Shown: positions 36,060 to 47,664 of the stretch, piece after piece
How positions within the stretch are numbered: position 1 is the stretch's first letter
Layout: the number at the start of each line of letters is the position of its first letter
Origin: Leptodactylus fallax
Lineage: Eukaryota; Chordata; Amphibia; Anura; Leptodactylidae
DNA length: 64,000 bases
Assembly: GCA_947044405.1 (NCBI GenBank)
Contig: CAMRHE010000133.1
Coordinates: 3,410,001 to 3,474,000 of the forward strand
Reading direction: 5' to 3'
Notes under the pieces: generated by a model
Databases searched by the model: none
What the model saw: only the letters and a program-made list of their open reading frames with translations
Told to the model about the DNA's origin: nothing
Made by a program: the position numbers and the translations under genes

Positions 36060-36425
36060 CCCAGTAGTCACATCGGCAAGGGAGTATGAATATTTTTTTA
36101 TTTTTTTCTCCTCTCTTGGGCCTCCACCTATTAGGTTAGGTTCACACATAGGAATCTGCCATGGACTTGCTGGGACATCGGCATTCCGTTGCGGCAATCC
36201 CGTGGCTGAAACCGGTGGTGGAAACTGAAGTGGAATTTTGCTTCATTTTCCGCCAAGTGAACCTAGCCTTATACTCTGAGTTCTCAAGAAACCCCAGAGA
36301 ATAATGCAGCGACCATTTTAGTTTGTCCCAGTCGAATCTTCATTTGTTCTGTTTTGTAAAAAAAAACTAACAATTTGGAATATCCGGGTCGAACCCGGCT
36401 TTGTAAGAGCCGATTCACCCATCTA
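36060..36425. repeat. Dispersed repeat family 3, copy 2, with a nested MITE
   Basis: The sequence GGGCCTCCACCTATTA is followed by a different element (36132-36268). The family then resumes with CCATTTTAGTTTGTCCCAGTCG and ends AGCCGATTCACCCATCTAT. The same order without the insertion is seen at 50060-50234. The left end is not resolved. Confidence 0.55.
36132..36268. mobile_element. MITE nested in repeat family 3
   Basis: Inverted ends AGGTTAGGTTCACACA and GTGAACCTAGCCTTAT. The interior (CCGTTGCGGCAATCCCGTGG and similar) is non-coding. It interrupts the family-3 copy, so it inserted later. Ends are similar in kind to 19151-19482. Confidence 0.6.
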
Positions 36426-36436
36426 TAGGCATGTTA

Positions 36437-36946
36437 CAGTGCCTTGCGAAAGTATTCAGCCCCCTTGAACTTTTGAACCTTTTGCCACATTTCAGGCTTC
36501 AAACATAAATTTTTTGGTGAAGAATCAACAACAAGTGGGACACAATTGTGAAGTGGAACAAAATTTATTGGTTATTTTAAACTTTTGTAAAAAATAAAAA
36601 CTGAAAAGTGGGGCGTTCCAAATTATTCGGCCCCCTTAAGTTAATTCTTTGTAGCGCCACCTTTTGCTCCGATTACAGCTACAAGTCACTTGGGGTATGT
36701 CTCTATCAGTTTTGTACATCGAGAGACTGAAATTCTTGCCCATTCTTCCTTGGAAAACAGCTGGAGCTCAGTGAGGTTGGATGGAGAGCGTTTGTGAACA
36801 GCAGTTTTCAGCTCTTTCCACAGATTCTCGATTGGATTCAGGTCTGGACTTTGACTTGGCCATTCTAATATCTTTATGTTTGAAGCCTTAAATGTGGCAA
36901 AAGGTTGAAAAGTTCAAGGGGGCCGAATACTTTCGCAAGGCACTGT
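36437..36946 (-). mobile_element. Internally deleted Tc1 element E (510 bp)
   Basis: Ends CAGTGCCTTGCGAAAGTATT (36437) and its inverse (36946), with TA at 36435-36436 and 36947-36948. The left arm is about 200 bases. About 36640-36865 is the C-terminal part of a Tc1 transposase on the minus strand, including the region equivalent to [15 protein letters not shown]. The remainder of the gene and most of the right arm are deleted. It is a non-autonomous derivative. Confidence 0.9.
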
Positions 36947-36948
36947 AT

Positions 36949-37769
36949 ATACAGTATAATAAATCAGAATCGAAAAACAAGGCACCACTTCGATTTTCCT
37001 GCCCCAACCTCTTTCATAAGACTTGGGCCACTTTCCCACCACCATCTCTACGAACAACACACTTCCTCTATGGAGGATGGTCCTTAACATGATCTTCAGA
37101 GGGCACGAGCCCACTCCAAGGGCATCAAAACACCCACATGATCAGCCTCAATGCAACGTTATACGTGGCTTTGAGGACGTTGGATGCAGATACTGTGCAT
37201 TTGAAGACCACTCTATGTAATTTTTTACCTTGCGCTGTTCCGTTCCTTGGGGTCTTTGCCTCTATTTCTCAGGTAGTTATAAAACTCTTAAACTGTTCAA
37301 TGTTTCCTAATTCCGTATCAATTACTGCCCAAATTCTACCCGCTGGCGTGCAGCCCTCCGCACATTAAATACTATGATTTATTTAGTTGAACTGGTCTGT
37401 ATGGAGAAGATCAGTTCGGCCTGGCAGTCGCGTAGAGGAATTGGCTCGGTGCTGTTCTCATTCATTTTAAGGCCATATGGTCTACCTGGTGAGAACAAAT
37501 CTGTTAATGATTATACAGCATGTCTTTTACTAACCATGGGATTAGGGAAATATAATTATGAATTGCATTGCTCAAGGGAAAAGTAATTACATTGAAATTG
37601 TGTATTTCTAGGTAGTGGGCTGAACCTGATCATTTCTCCACTTTATTCCCGGTTATTAAATTTCCGAAATGTACATTTTATAACACAGAAAAAATTTAAG
37701 CAAAAAGAAAATCTCTGCATCAATGAAGGGTGACGGATCCTAAGTTCTCTTCTATGATACATCGCCAAG
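36949..37769. other. Unassigned intronic DNA
   Basis: No element end or gene recognised. Small open frames lack domains. About 37138-37690 appears single-copy. Confidence 0.35.
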
Positions 37770-38293
37770 TAGAGATGGGTGATGAATGGAGATTCTTTTC
37801 ATTTCTGGTATTGGTGGTTTGGCCCAAAGATTCACTTCGAGTTGGATAAGTTCTCCATGAACTTGAAGTGAGATTATTCTACTCTGGAGTCTCTTCATAT
37901 CAGGTAGGGGCCCAGGGGAGGTGCATAAAAATAACCAACAGTTATACTCACCTTCCCTCACTTTTCTTGGACATCCTGGCAAGTGTCATGACATTGGCGC
38001 TTCCCAATCAAAGGCTTCAGTGGTGACCCCAGGGTGCCGATGTCACCCAAGATGCCGGAAGAGGATGTAGGAGGAGAAGCAGATGTCACCAGGTTGCCCA
38101 GGAGAGGTGAGGAAAGGTAACCTATTATACTGAAGAGACCCCAGAGTAACCTATTTAACTGAAGAGGCCCCAGAGTATAATAATTTCACTTCTGGTTCGC
38201 GAGTGAGTGATGAACCCCGAAAGTTTTAGGTTTGGACCTCAAACTTTTGGAAAATTTGGGTCGAATATGGTGAACCGAAGTTTGCTCATCTCC
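37770..38293. repeat. Dispersed repeat family 3, copy 3 (complete-looking)
   Basis: It begins TAGAGATGGGTGATGAATGG and ends AAGTTTGCTCATCTCC. Internal order: GGGGCCCAGGGGAGGTGCAT, ACAGTTATACTCACCTTCCC, GTCATGACATTGGCGCTTCC, CAGTGGTGACCCCAGGGTG, and CTTTTGGAAAATTTGGGTCG near the end. The terminal sequences are inverted relative to each other. Short repeats of CCCCAGAGTA occur at 38149 and 38169. Confidence 0.65.
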
Positions 38294-38939
38294 AAGTAAT
38301 TCTGAGGAAGGTGACTTGGTCACTTAAACCCAACATCCTACCCATCGTGATTTTTTTTTTAAGAATTTAACTTTGTTTTTTTATGACAATAACGACAGTC
38401 CAAGACTGTGTGGAAAAACAATAATACTAAGGTGAGGTATGACTTCAACTTAATATTCTTCACCTCCCCCATGTCTTACTCATAAGGTCAAGGAAAATTA
38501 AATTTAGCTAGCTCTGCAAGCATTGAATGGTGGAAAGAAAATCAGATTTAACTGCATTCACTCCTAATTTTTTTGGGAACTGGAAAGTTGGAAAGAGTTA
38601 TGAAAATTGGAAAGAGAGTTGGAAATATGACGAGTGGTGTGTATGAGGTTGTACAGTGGCATATGCATTGAATGGCCACTTTATTAGAGATCCCTTCCCT
38701 TTTCACAATGCCACCATGAATTCTGAAGGCCCAAGGAGGTCCAACGATGATGGTGATGAAGTCTCTAATAGAGTGGTCATTTAGTGTAAAGTACCTACGG
38801 CTCTATAATACAGAGCTAGAAACACTCCATCGGATGGTTTTTAGCAATACTCCCAGGGGATAATCTGTAAATCATCAGAAAATTTAACATTTTTTAATAT
38901 TTGCAATATGAAATAAACAGAGATACAGGAAGACACCAG
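38294..38939. other. Unassigned intronic DNA
   Basis: No gene or element end recognised. Confidence 0.3.
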
Positions 38940-39470
38940 TGAAGGTTTTAGGCAGGTGTGGACAAAAATGCTGCAAAGTAAGAATACTTTAGAAAATAAG
39001 TAGTTAATACTTTATTTCTGTCAATTAACAAAATGAAGTGAATGAAGAAAAGAGAAATGTAAATCCCATAAATATTTGGTGTGGCCTTTGCCCTTTGGAG
39101 GAGGAGTCCTGGAAGTGATGAGGGGGCCATATCATAGATATAGCCCTGATCTCAACATCCTCCAGTCTGTCTGGGATAACATGAAGAGACAGAAGGATTG
39201 GAGCAAGCCTACATCCACAGAAGATCTGTGCTTAGTTCTCCAAGATGGCGGCGGGAACAACCTGCCTGCCGAGTTCTGCCTAAAACTGTCTGCAAGTACC
39301 GAGAAGAACTGATGGAAGGCGAAGGGCAAAAGACACACCAAATACTGATGGGATTTACAGTTGTCTTTTCTACATTCTCTTCATTTTGTTGACAAAAATA
39401 AAATATTAACCCTTCTACTTCTGAAAGCATTCTTACTTACATAATTTTTCCCACACCTGCCTGAAACTCG
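38940..39470 (+). mobile_element. Internally deleted Tc1 element F
   Basis: Inverted arms of about 130 bases: TTTTAGGCAGGTGTGGACAA on the left against the inverse of CCCACACCTGCCTGAAAC on the right, both leading to TAAATCCCAT and TTTGGTGTG. Between them lies a transposase C-terminal fragment, about 39137-39310, with SPDLNILQSVWDNMKRQKD and KPTSTEDLCLVLQD. The 5' part of the gene is absent. Exact end bases are uncertain by a few positions. Confidence 0.8.
39137..39312 (+). pseudogene. Tc1-F transposase C-terminal fragment
   Basis: The peptide runs from YSPDLNILQSVWDNMKRQKD through LQDGGGNNLPAEFCLKLSAS to a TGA at 39310-39312. In Tc1 transposases this region follows the second catalytic Asp and carries the final Glu in a PDLNxIE motif. 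Here the residue at the Glu position reads Gln (LQSVW), so the site is also substituted. No upstream catalytic region is present. Confidence 0.75.
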
Positions 39471-40131
39471 TGCACGGTACTGAGTATCGGTGCTTTATGG
39501 CCAAACACTTCAGATAATGGATGGCAGATAAGGCTGGTTTAGACCAGCTTTCATGATACAAATGAACATCACAGATACTGATCAATACCAGATATCTGCT
39601 GAAAAGTTGGCCTACCACATTGAATGTTTCCCATGGTTGTCATGTGCTGTAGCTGCAAAGTTGTTCATGTCATATGACAGATCTGCATCCTATCAATGGA
39701 AGCCTAGACTAGGCCACAGATCACGGCAGAGATCAACTGGTGATTTGTCTTTTAAACTTATGACATTGTTGTCCAATACAAGATCCTACGAACGATAAGT
39801 CATCCAACATGCTCTGGTTAACCGAGCCCATGAGATGAACAGATGTTCAAGTATATAACCTGGTTCCAATCCAAACCTGTAGAAACCATATGTCCTGTAT
39901 TAAAATGTTTAATCCTGTAGCCCACATGGTTGTCTTTTTTTTTCCAGCATGCAATGCCAAACCGGTACACAGAGCAAAGTCTACATCCTCTCTTCTCCTT
40001 GCAATAATTCAACGTACCCGAAAGATTTAGTCATGCTAGAACCTACCAAAAAGATCTGCAGTACTTACACATCATTGGGTAGAAGGCAAAGATCCTCATG
40101 CCAAGGCAAAAATGCGCATGAAGATGATGGA
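39471..40131. other. Unassigned intronic DNA
   Basis: Nothing recognised apart from a T run near 39930-39941. Confidence 0.3.
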
Positions 40132-40710
40132 CCAACCTTTTACTTTGGCCTAGTTTATAAATATGGACTACATCGAGGTCCACGTGGAGGTCCAAACCTT
40201 GGACCTTTCAAACTTTGACCTCATGATCCTCACACCAAGGCAAAAATTCACATTGACTCTCCATTCTATTAAGACGGTGGATCCAACTTTTTACTTTGGC
40301 CTAGTTTATACATATGGACCACATGAAGGTTCATTACGAACATGGTTCTCATTGAGGGAAGAGGATGAAGAATTAATTTTAAATCCTTGACCTCATGATC
40401 CTTACGCCAGGGATGCACATTGACTCTCCATTCTATTAAGACGGTGTATCCAACTTTTTACTTTGGCCTAGTTTATACATATGGACCACATCGAGGTCCA
40501 CGTGGAGGTCCAAACCTTGGACCTTTCAAACTTTGACCTCATGATCCTCACACCAAGGCAAAAATTCACATTGACTCTCCATTCTATTAAGACAGTGGAT
40601 CCAACTTTTTACTTTGGCCTAGTTTATAAATATGGACCACATGGAGGTCCAATATCAACATGGCTTTCGATGAAGCAAGAGGGCGAGGAATTCATTTTAA
40701 AACCTTGACC
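40132..40710. repeat. Local tandem repeat, 318-bp period made of two sub-units
   Basis: CCAACxTTTTACTTTGGCC starts at 40132, 40283, 40450 and 40601, giving spacings of 151, 167 and 151 bases. The larger 318-base unit is therefore repeated almost twice. The corresponding open frames at 40163-40390 and 40481-40708 are nearly identical through LDLSNFDLMILTPRQKFTLT, a by-product of the duplication and not evidence of a gene. Confidence 0.85.
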
Positions 40711-41618
40711 TGGTGGCCCAACAGATTTACTATAAATTAAAGGATTAGGATTTAATTTTGTGGCTCATGGACAGTCAAAGATTTGCCAATTTTACTAAGA
40801 ACCTACTTTAACACACCTAAGAATAAGACCAGCCTAAAAACTCCCCCAGTTGTGTGAATAAGGCCATGTAGAGAGGCTGTTGTGAATTAGAAATATGTTC
40901 TGTATTAGAAACAGCGCCACTCTTGTCCATAGGTTGTGTCTGGTATTGCAGTTCCACCTTGTTTCGGATCGTGTTGCAATACTAGTCACAGTCTATGAAC
41001 AAGAGTGGCACTATTTTAGGAAAAAATGTAAACACAAAAAAAGATTTTTTTTATCTTCTGTTCTTCTCTTTGCCCAGCGCACTCAGATGTCTACATGAAA
41101 TCAGATCAGGGAAGCTCAATGAAATCTTCTGCGGCCGCTTGTTTTACAAATGATTATATCGTATCAATCTGAAAATATTCATCTTTTTCGATTTAATTTT
41201 GGGATCAGCGGGAACTAAATACCTTCATTCTGCCTTATTTTAATGATTCTGATTGCTTCTCAGCATTGACAACAGATGGCCCCAATTTACCCAATCACGG
41301 GAGCTCTTTATACTCGAGCAGTGGTACGCCACAATGGGCGTCTATTATATGTTACAATACCATAATTGTCCTACAAATGGTGAAGGAATGGGGCATTGTG
41401 ATAATGCAGGTGTGGGAGACTTGTAGTTACACCGTGGCTTCATCTTCATATCCAGCACGCTGGGTTTACGAGCCATTATGCCCTATGAAGCCATTTAGAT
41501 GTTTTTGTTGTTGTTTTTCTGCCGAACACTTTTTGGTTTAAAGTTCTCATTTTTTTATATAGAAAGAACAAAAAGATAACAAAAAACAACAAAAATCAAA
41601 AATGATACTACAAGTTTT
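40711..41618. other. Unassigned intronic DNA
   Basis: No gene or element end recognised. Inverse copies of GTGCAATACTAGTCACAG-like and ATTGCAGTTCCACC-like sequence near 40900-41010 suggest a small eroded foldback repeat. Confidence 0.35.
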
Positions 41619-41886
41619 AGGCCTTATTCACACCATGGTGATGTTTTTGCTGGCTTCGGGTTTTAAAAACAGACGTACATGCCCATTTTTAACGGCGGTT
41701 TTGCATTTGCTCCGCAAAATTTTTTCTCTTTTTGATGGCTGAGTTTCTTTTGTTTTGCACCCGTTTTTAACTGTCAGATGAATTTCATTGGTCGTTCTTT
41801 TTTGACCCAACCCATTGATCCATTTTTTAATCAGTTAAAAATGGATCCATTGATTTCTACTCGATCCATGTGTCCTCAAGGCCATG
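41619..41886. mobile_element. MITE with AGGCCTTATTCACACC-type ends
   Basis: Left AGGCCTTATTCACACCATGG and right CCATGTGTCCTCAAGGCC are imperfect inverted copies. The interior has GGATCCATTGATTTCTACTC-type sequence often seen in such elements. No coding capacity. Superfamily not established. Confidence 0.5.
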
Positions 41887-42120
41887 TTTGTAACAGTGCC
41901 CCCTACCTGTCACATATCATAGTACCTATATAGCCTTATGTGGTAGGAAACCAAAAAATATTTTTCATTTTTATCAGTGTGACATTATGAATGATCAATA
42001 TGAACATGACTTCAATGGCCTGTGAAGCAGGAGCTTTGAACAGATTTAGTAGGGGTCTCGGGTGTGGGATCCCCACCAGTCTGATATTGATGATCTATCC
42101 TATGGTGAGGTCATAAATAT
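41887..42120. mobile_element. Fragment of MITE family 2, cut by family-1 insertion
   Basis: About 42040-42120 matches the right half of the element at 3124-3467 (CCCCACCAGTCTGATATTGA, TGATGATCTATCC). It stops at the TTAA where the family-1 MITE begins. The rest of this stretch is unassigned. Confidence 0.5.
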
Positions 42121-42498
42121 TTAAAGGGGTGTTCCAAGAAACTCTCTTTTCACCACCTCTACCATCTCCAACTTCTTTTTAGTAGGAGCTGCTCTGCTGA
42201 TTCAGGAGCAGTTGGAATTTTTTCTCCAGCCCACACCATTCCTAAGCAATCATTCATTTTACTTTCAGCACAATTATGCTCTCTACTATCAGGTGGGCGG
42301 TCTCTGTCTTTCTGCTCCTGTCAGAGACCGCCTACCTGATAGTAGAGAGCATAATTGTGGTTATACTAACAGCAATGATAACTCAGGAATGGTAGGGGCT
42401 AGAGAAAAAATAACAACTGCTCCAGAATCAGTAGAGCGGCACCTACTGATGGATACTAAGACGTGGAGATGGTGGAGGTGATGAAAGGTCCCCTTTAA
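42121..42498. mobile_element. TTAA-flanked foldback MITE, family 1, copy 3
   Basis: TTAA at 42121-42124 and 42495-42498. It matches copies 1 and 2 over the CACCATTCCTAAGCAATC left arm and the GGAATGGTAGGGGCTAGAG right arm, and in the terminal AAAGGTCCCCTTTAA. The centre is a long hairpin (42269-42359). No coding capacity. Confidence 0.75.
42269..42359. repeat. Near-perfect 38-bp inverted repeat with 15-base loop
   Basis: The left arm starts CACAATTATGCTCTCTACTA; the right arm is its reverse complement with one mismatch across 38 bases (a G/T-type pair within AGGTGGGCGG against CCGCCTACCT). The loop is TCTTTCTGCTCCTGT. It forms the core of the foldback MITE and is far better preserved than the outer arms. 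Confidence 0.9.
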
Positions 42499-43879
42499 AA
42501 TAAAAATATATGTATACCTACCTTTCCATTTGACTGAGGATCCAGAGGAGAGACTTCATTAGGATCCCTGGTCTTACTAACCTTCGACCCGCACATGAGC
42601 GATGCAGCCAATTGGTGGTTGAGCAGTGATGCTCCACTGGAATGGAGCCACCGAGGAACAAAAATTACCTACAACACCCCTTTAAGTCCTGGAAAACCAC
42701 TATTAAAAAAATGCCTGTTTTTTAAAAGAATAACTGTATCTATTCTATTCTGTATTTGAGATCTTTTTTATGTTTTTCCCCTTATTTTGTTGTTCTCAAC
42801 TCCACAAACCTCCTCAGCAGCGAGCAGCGGTACAGACGCAATTTACTGCCCACAGGAAAAACACTTTCAAAGTTATAAGCAAAGAAAACTTTTTATCCTT
42901 TGGTGTGGAAAAGACATAAAGTGGAAAAGATGGTATGGGGGCACTCCTGAGGTGCCTGGCAACAGTAGGAAGCAAATGTGACATAACAGTAAAGACGGCA
43001 GTAGAAGTGCGTACCACTGAGATAATTGTGTAGTGTGGGCTCGCCTAAAGGGCCGAGAAAGTACAGTGATCTGTGCTAAAACAGTACCGGGAAGGTTCCA
43101 TGATAGAACATGAGTGAGGAAGGCTCATCCTCTAACTGCTGAAAGCAGCAAAATGCAATTTCCAGAAAAAAAAGTATTTACTATAGTTCACCAGATTTAA
43201 AGGGGAAAAAAAGATTTCACAGTGAAAACCATGATAATGGGTTAAAAAAGGTGCCAAGTGTAGAAAACCCATTATCATACTCATCTATTAGCCTACATAC
43301 AGCATCTCTCTCTTTGGAATATCTGGCACATCTGTAATGCAGGTTGTAATGCATCGCCTCCCCTGCGGGGGCGCTGAAGGGAAATCAAACACTTGTGGCC
43401 AGGTTCTAATGTTCACATCTAAAGTTCCATTAAGAATTTCAGTGGTTTCTGGAAAGCAAAGCATCATGCCAAATTATCCACTTGGATTTCTGTTGGCTGA
43501 TTTACATTTCCCCCAATTGCTCAATACACATGCACACTCGGCTATACTCAGCACGGATGTATTCTGAATGGGGAGATAGGAGTTAGACTCGGCTTTGGTT
43601 TGTAATGAGGCTTTTCTTTAAACGGGAGAACTTGTTACATGATTGTGTTCCAGCTGTAAAAATCACAAGTCACATAAAAAGCTGTGCCAAAAATACATAT
43701 TTTTTTCGATAACGATTTATCTACACCCAATGTGCAATATTTCTAAACATATTATGTAGATTTATAGTGTACATTTCCTTTTATTTCACTATTCAGGATC
43801 AGCTGCTATATGTGAGGAGAAACACAATTTATGTTCATTATATGGCTTTTATATTGCATTATATTGCAGTTTTCCCCCC
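42499..43879. other. Unassigned intronic DNA
   Basis: No gene recognised. Two short perfect direct copies of AACCCATTATCAT/CCATGATAATGGGTT in inverted orientation (about 43230 and 43266) form a small foldback. Confidence 0.35.
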
Positions 43880-44400
43880 TGCTGGCTCTATCTGTAGTTT
43901 TCAGTTCTCCCTGAGCTGGTGGGTGGAGACTACCTGCTATACAGTGCACACAGTAAGTAGAGGAGAATCTGCTCCATAACTGTCTCCCTCACTCAGAAAC
44001 AGCCCTAGGACCATGCAGTATATATATAGAGAAGTACTGACATGTACTGATGTGAATAAAGTACTTTGGTTGTGATAGAAAGTTCCTATGTAGCTCTAGC
44101 ATAAGACTAAAACTGCTGCTATCTCTCCTTCTGTTCACTCCTCTCCTCTCAATAGACTTCTATAGACGTGTTGTTAGAGATATCTGAGCTATAGTCTCTG
44201 ATCTGAAGACATATATAACAAATAATTGAGAGTGAAAGTCAGTTTCGCAGAGGGAGAGTGTCAGGGAAACAGTCTGATTAGTGGAGAAAGAAGCATTTTT
44301 CTCGAATAAGCTATATTAGAAAGTTTCTTATAATCGACTGTACTATTCATTTTTGCAGTTTTCAGGGACTATTTCAAGCATGAAATTTGTCAAAATCAGA
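43880..44400. other. Probable but undelimited repeat
   Basis: Segments such as CTGAGCTGGTGGGTGGAGAC and CTCTCCTTCTGTTCACTCCT look like fragments of a dispersed frog repeat, but I see no second copy in the window and no ends. Confidence 0.25.
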
Positions 44401-44565
44401 ACTATGCCTTAACTAGTGTTGACTTGAGTTACAGTACTTTGCATAAACTAAGTGGGACATAGTACTTTCCTTGATATGTTCTTTTGGGTGAGCAGGGGCA
44501 CAGATAGGTAAATGCTTGTACCCTGGGGGTGCCAACAAACCACTTTTATGTATTTAGATACAGCG

Positions 44566-44815
44566 TAAGGCCTCATGTGCACAACCGAGTGTTCAGGCCA
44601 AGGGGGATCCGATTTTTTAAACGAAAGACACTTGGATGACTCGGATCCCAGTGCGTTCCATGTTACATTGTCTTCAATGGGGGGTTCCATTCCATTCTGA
44701 TCCATTTTCACACACTGGCATAGGGCATGCTCCATAATCCTCCGACTGGAAAGGAGCAATGGAACATCCCTCAGACTGCACACTTGGTCATGTGCCTGAA
44801 GCCTAAGGGCACTGA
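44566..44815. mobile_element. MITE with AAGGCCTCATGTGCAC-type ends
   Basis: Left GTAAGGCCTCATGTGCACAA faces the inverse of CATGTGCCTGAAGCCTAAGG on the right, with CCGAGTGT and ACACTTGG next to them. The interior contains GGATCCGATTTTT and TCTTCAATGGGGGG-type sequence. Non-coding; superfamily not established. Confidence 0.6.
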
Positions 44816-46609
44816 ACTGAACCTTTATCGTACTGTATTCAGTGTCTGTGGTCCAATTCACATGAAAACAAATGAACCCCTAGCTTTCACAGACTAACAA
44901 TAACAATTTGCTATCCTAGCCAGTTGTTTATCTTCTTTTCCACTCTGTCTGGTTCAGTGTCAGTCTTCACTGACACTGGTATTCTATTCATGTGCAGGAT
45001 AAACAGTGCTGCTTATCGTGGCTAGGTAGAAATGTTGGAAACTCTTCTGGTATTGCGGTAGAAGCTGCATCAATGAGTATAATCAGTAAACATTGGCACA
45101 TCTGTGGCTGTAGCTTATGGGGCCTGTACAGGTAAAGTATAACATATCAGTGTATGATCAGCTTTAGCAGGTAGCCGGCTGGTACTAATAGATCTTCACT
45201 GTGTATATTAATCTGGGCTAGAAGTAACACCGGAGTCTTGTGTTTGCCAAGTTTCACGGTATAAAGTGACAGCATTATTATAACATGTCAGGCGAGATTA
45301 TTTCACATTCTGCTTAATGGATCTAAAAAGGAGCTGGGAAATACAATGTGCACAGGCACATTTTGTGATTTCTTTTTTCATTTTCCATATCACTATTTTT
45401 TTTTAAATTACTAAATCCTGCTAATAGATGGCCTCTAAATTCTGAATGGGGTTTTTCTTTGCAGACAGGATTACAATAGAAGATAACACCTCTATAGAAA
45501 ACATCACTGAACCACCATTGCATCCATTATTGACAATAGATGATGTCACAGCTTATCTCCTTATCACATTTTTGATGTTTTTCAAGTCATCTTATACCCA
45601 ACGGGTCTTCAAAACTGAATAATGTTTCTGCATGAAAGGAAACTTATCCTAAACCTGCTAGAAAATTTCTGGTTCATGTTGTCCTCTTGACCTAACCATT
45701 TTCCAGGTCTGCTTGACATCTATTAAGATAACCCAGCACGGACTGAACGTCATCCCGAAAACGGGTCTGAATTTACCTACAAAGTTCCATCCATCAGATG
45801 ACTTACAAAAGAGTGAAAATTTTTTAAAAAACATTTAAAAAAACATAATGAATGCACAGATCTGTATACTGCGTGCTTCTGCTTTGTATTCAGATACGAT
45901 CTGGCAACGTTCCCGAGGTCGCACTCCTCCGGGTGTTATCCAAAGTGATAACAGCTTTGTAAAATTAACATTTGCACGAAATGTCAGAGTGTTTGTTATT
46001 TTTAATAACCGATGTGGTGTTGGGGAAAAATAAAAAGTCAACCTTCAAAAAGCTATACAAGAATACATAGGGTATGGAAACAAGTTTTTTTTTTTGTAAA
46101 CACCATATTTCACGAGCAACTGTTATTATGGAGGAACAAAAGATACAAAAAGAAAAAAAGTCAACTTCAAAACAATCACAGATGGAGACGCAAAGTATAT
46201 CTTACCGGCAAAACTTCTCCGGCCTGTACAGAGGTGGACAGCCATACCCTGATTTTTAGAAAATGTGTTGATCACCACCAAAGCAAGAGTGTATATTACA
46301 GATGTGTCCTTCCTTAACTTTACTCTTGGCTCAACATTTTTTCAAAAAGAGTGGCGCAAGATCACCAATGTTTTTAAAAAACATGGTTTCATGATATAAT
46401 TTTGTCCATGTGTGCCCATCCAGTGGTTGTGTTGTGAGTTGCAGCCAGTTGAGGGTTTGACTAGAATGTCACAATTGAATTTATAACCCAAAAAATAGGA
46501 GTCCATAACCAAACTTGGGCACTGCCAAGGGTGGACACTTCTGTACCGAAGAGGCAGCACATGGTGCTTGGGAGAGGGTGACCGAAATTTAGTCTGTTCA
46601 TCTCTCTAT
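44816..46609. other. Unassigned intronic DNA
   Basis: No gene recognised. A short perfect hairpin, GTGTCAGT-CTTC-ACTGACAC, lies near 44957-44977. Small open frames lack domains. Confidence 0.35.
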
Positions 46610-46815
46610 AACGCTAGGGACACATCTACGTCGGAGACTCTGTCGAAGTGTCCACCTGAAAATTGGTGGAGGAAAAGGTCCTGCACGGAGAACTTCTAGA
46701 GTCAATTTTATAGTCAATGGGTCTGTCAGACTCAATGTGTTACCGCTCTTTTAGAGGTCCGCTTCTCCGTTGTTTGGTTTCCCAGATGGACCCGAACAAT
46801 GGAGAGGTAGCACAA
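46610..46815. repeat. Possible MITE fragment
   Basis: ACGCTAGGGACACATCTACG, TTTATAGTCAATGGGTCTG and GGAGAGGTAGCACAAGTGTA are typical of non-coding MITEs in this window, with partial inverse relationship between the ends. Borders uncertain. Confidence 0.35.
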
Positions 46816-47170
46816 GTGTAAACCAGAACCTGAGCTGGGTTAGAGCTGGTACCGTTCAAGAACTGGCTAAAGGGACATGGAAGAGGAGCAAATAAATGCC
46901 GGTTTCTTCTATCCAAAGGAGACCCAATTTGATCTTTGATAAGGGTTTCCCCACTCTTCCATATTGGTCATTGCATATGCCATTGAATTTTTGTTGCACA
47001 AACTTTTCTTGGGAAGCAACCATTAATGGCAGTCATTATAATGCCCATATGAACTGGTAGGTATGGCGGTATATGACAAAATCCTTCACTTTTTGGTTTT
47101 CTTTAAATCAGTCTTTAATGCTCTACCCCCTTCCGTTGGGGATAAGAAAGTGTAATAAAAGAGTGTTGCT

Positions 47171-47238
47171 ATAAAGGGTTATCCAGTTTTTAAAAAAATA
47201 TGGGCCAAATAACAGGATGCATCAATACAAAGCATTTC

Positions 47239-47282
<44 letters not shown>

Positions 47283-47664
47283 AATTCAGCACTGTTTTGT
47301 TGATTTATTTTCAGTTCATTAACCTCAACTGTGACGTTTAGTTAGCAAGCTCATTACCCCTCCCTGTGAGCAGTTCAGCTGGCAAACAAAACATCACAGC
47401 AGCATGTGACCTCAGATGTGGGAGTGATTTATTACCTGTGATTTCATTGCAGGGGAGAGTGGAGAAGGGAGGGGTACACAGAAAGTGAGAGCAGGCAGAT
47501 GAATCATGGGAAATGTAGAGTGTCCATAGATTCACTGCATATAAGTAACAATGATACAAGGAGCAGCAAGTAAAATAAAGCCAAGCAAAGGGTGCACAGT
47601 GAGAATGTAGCACTGCTGTGGGTGTATTTGCATATCATTTATGGATGCTGGATAACCCCTTTAA
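47171..47664. mobile_element. TTAA-type MITE containing a TA microsatellite
   Basis: Left TAAAGGGTTATCCAG and right CTGGATAACCCCTTTAA are inverted copies. TTAA is present at the right end (47661-47664) but the left now reads ATAA. A (TA)n tract of about 40 bases lies at 47242-47279, within the element. No coding capacity. Confidence 0.6.

Noticed and set aside
36381..36400. GGGTCGAACCCGG resembling a tRNA T arm
   Set aside because: It lies inside repeat family 3, and no D arm, anticodon stem or acceptor stem can be drawn around it.
40163..40708. Pair of similar open frames suggesting a duplicated gene
   Set aside because: They are explained by the 318-bp DNA repeat; the similarity exists at DNA level with no coding bias visible.
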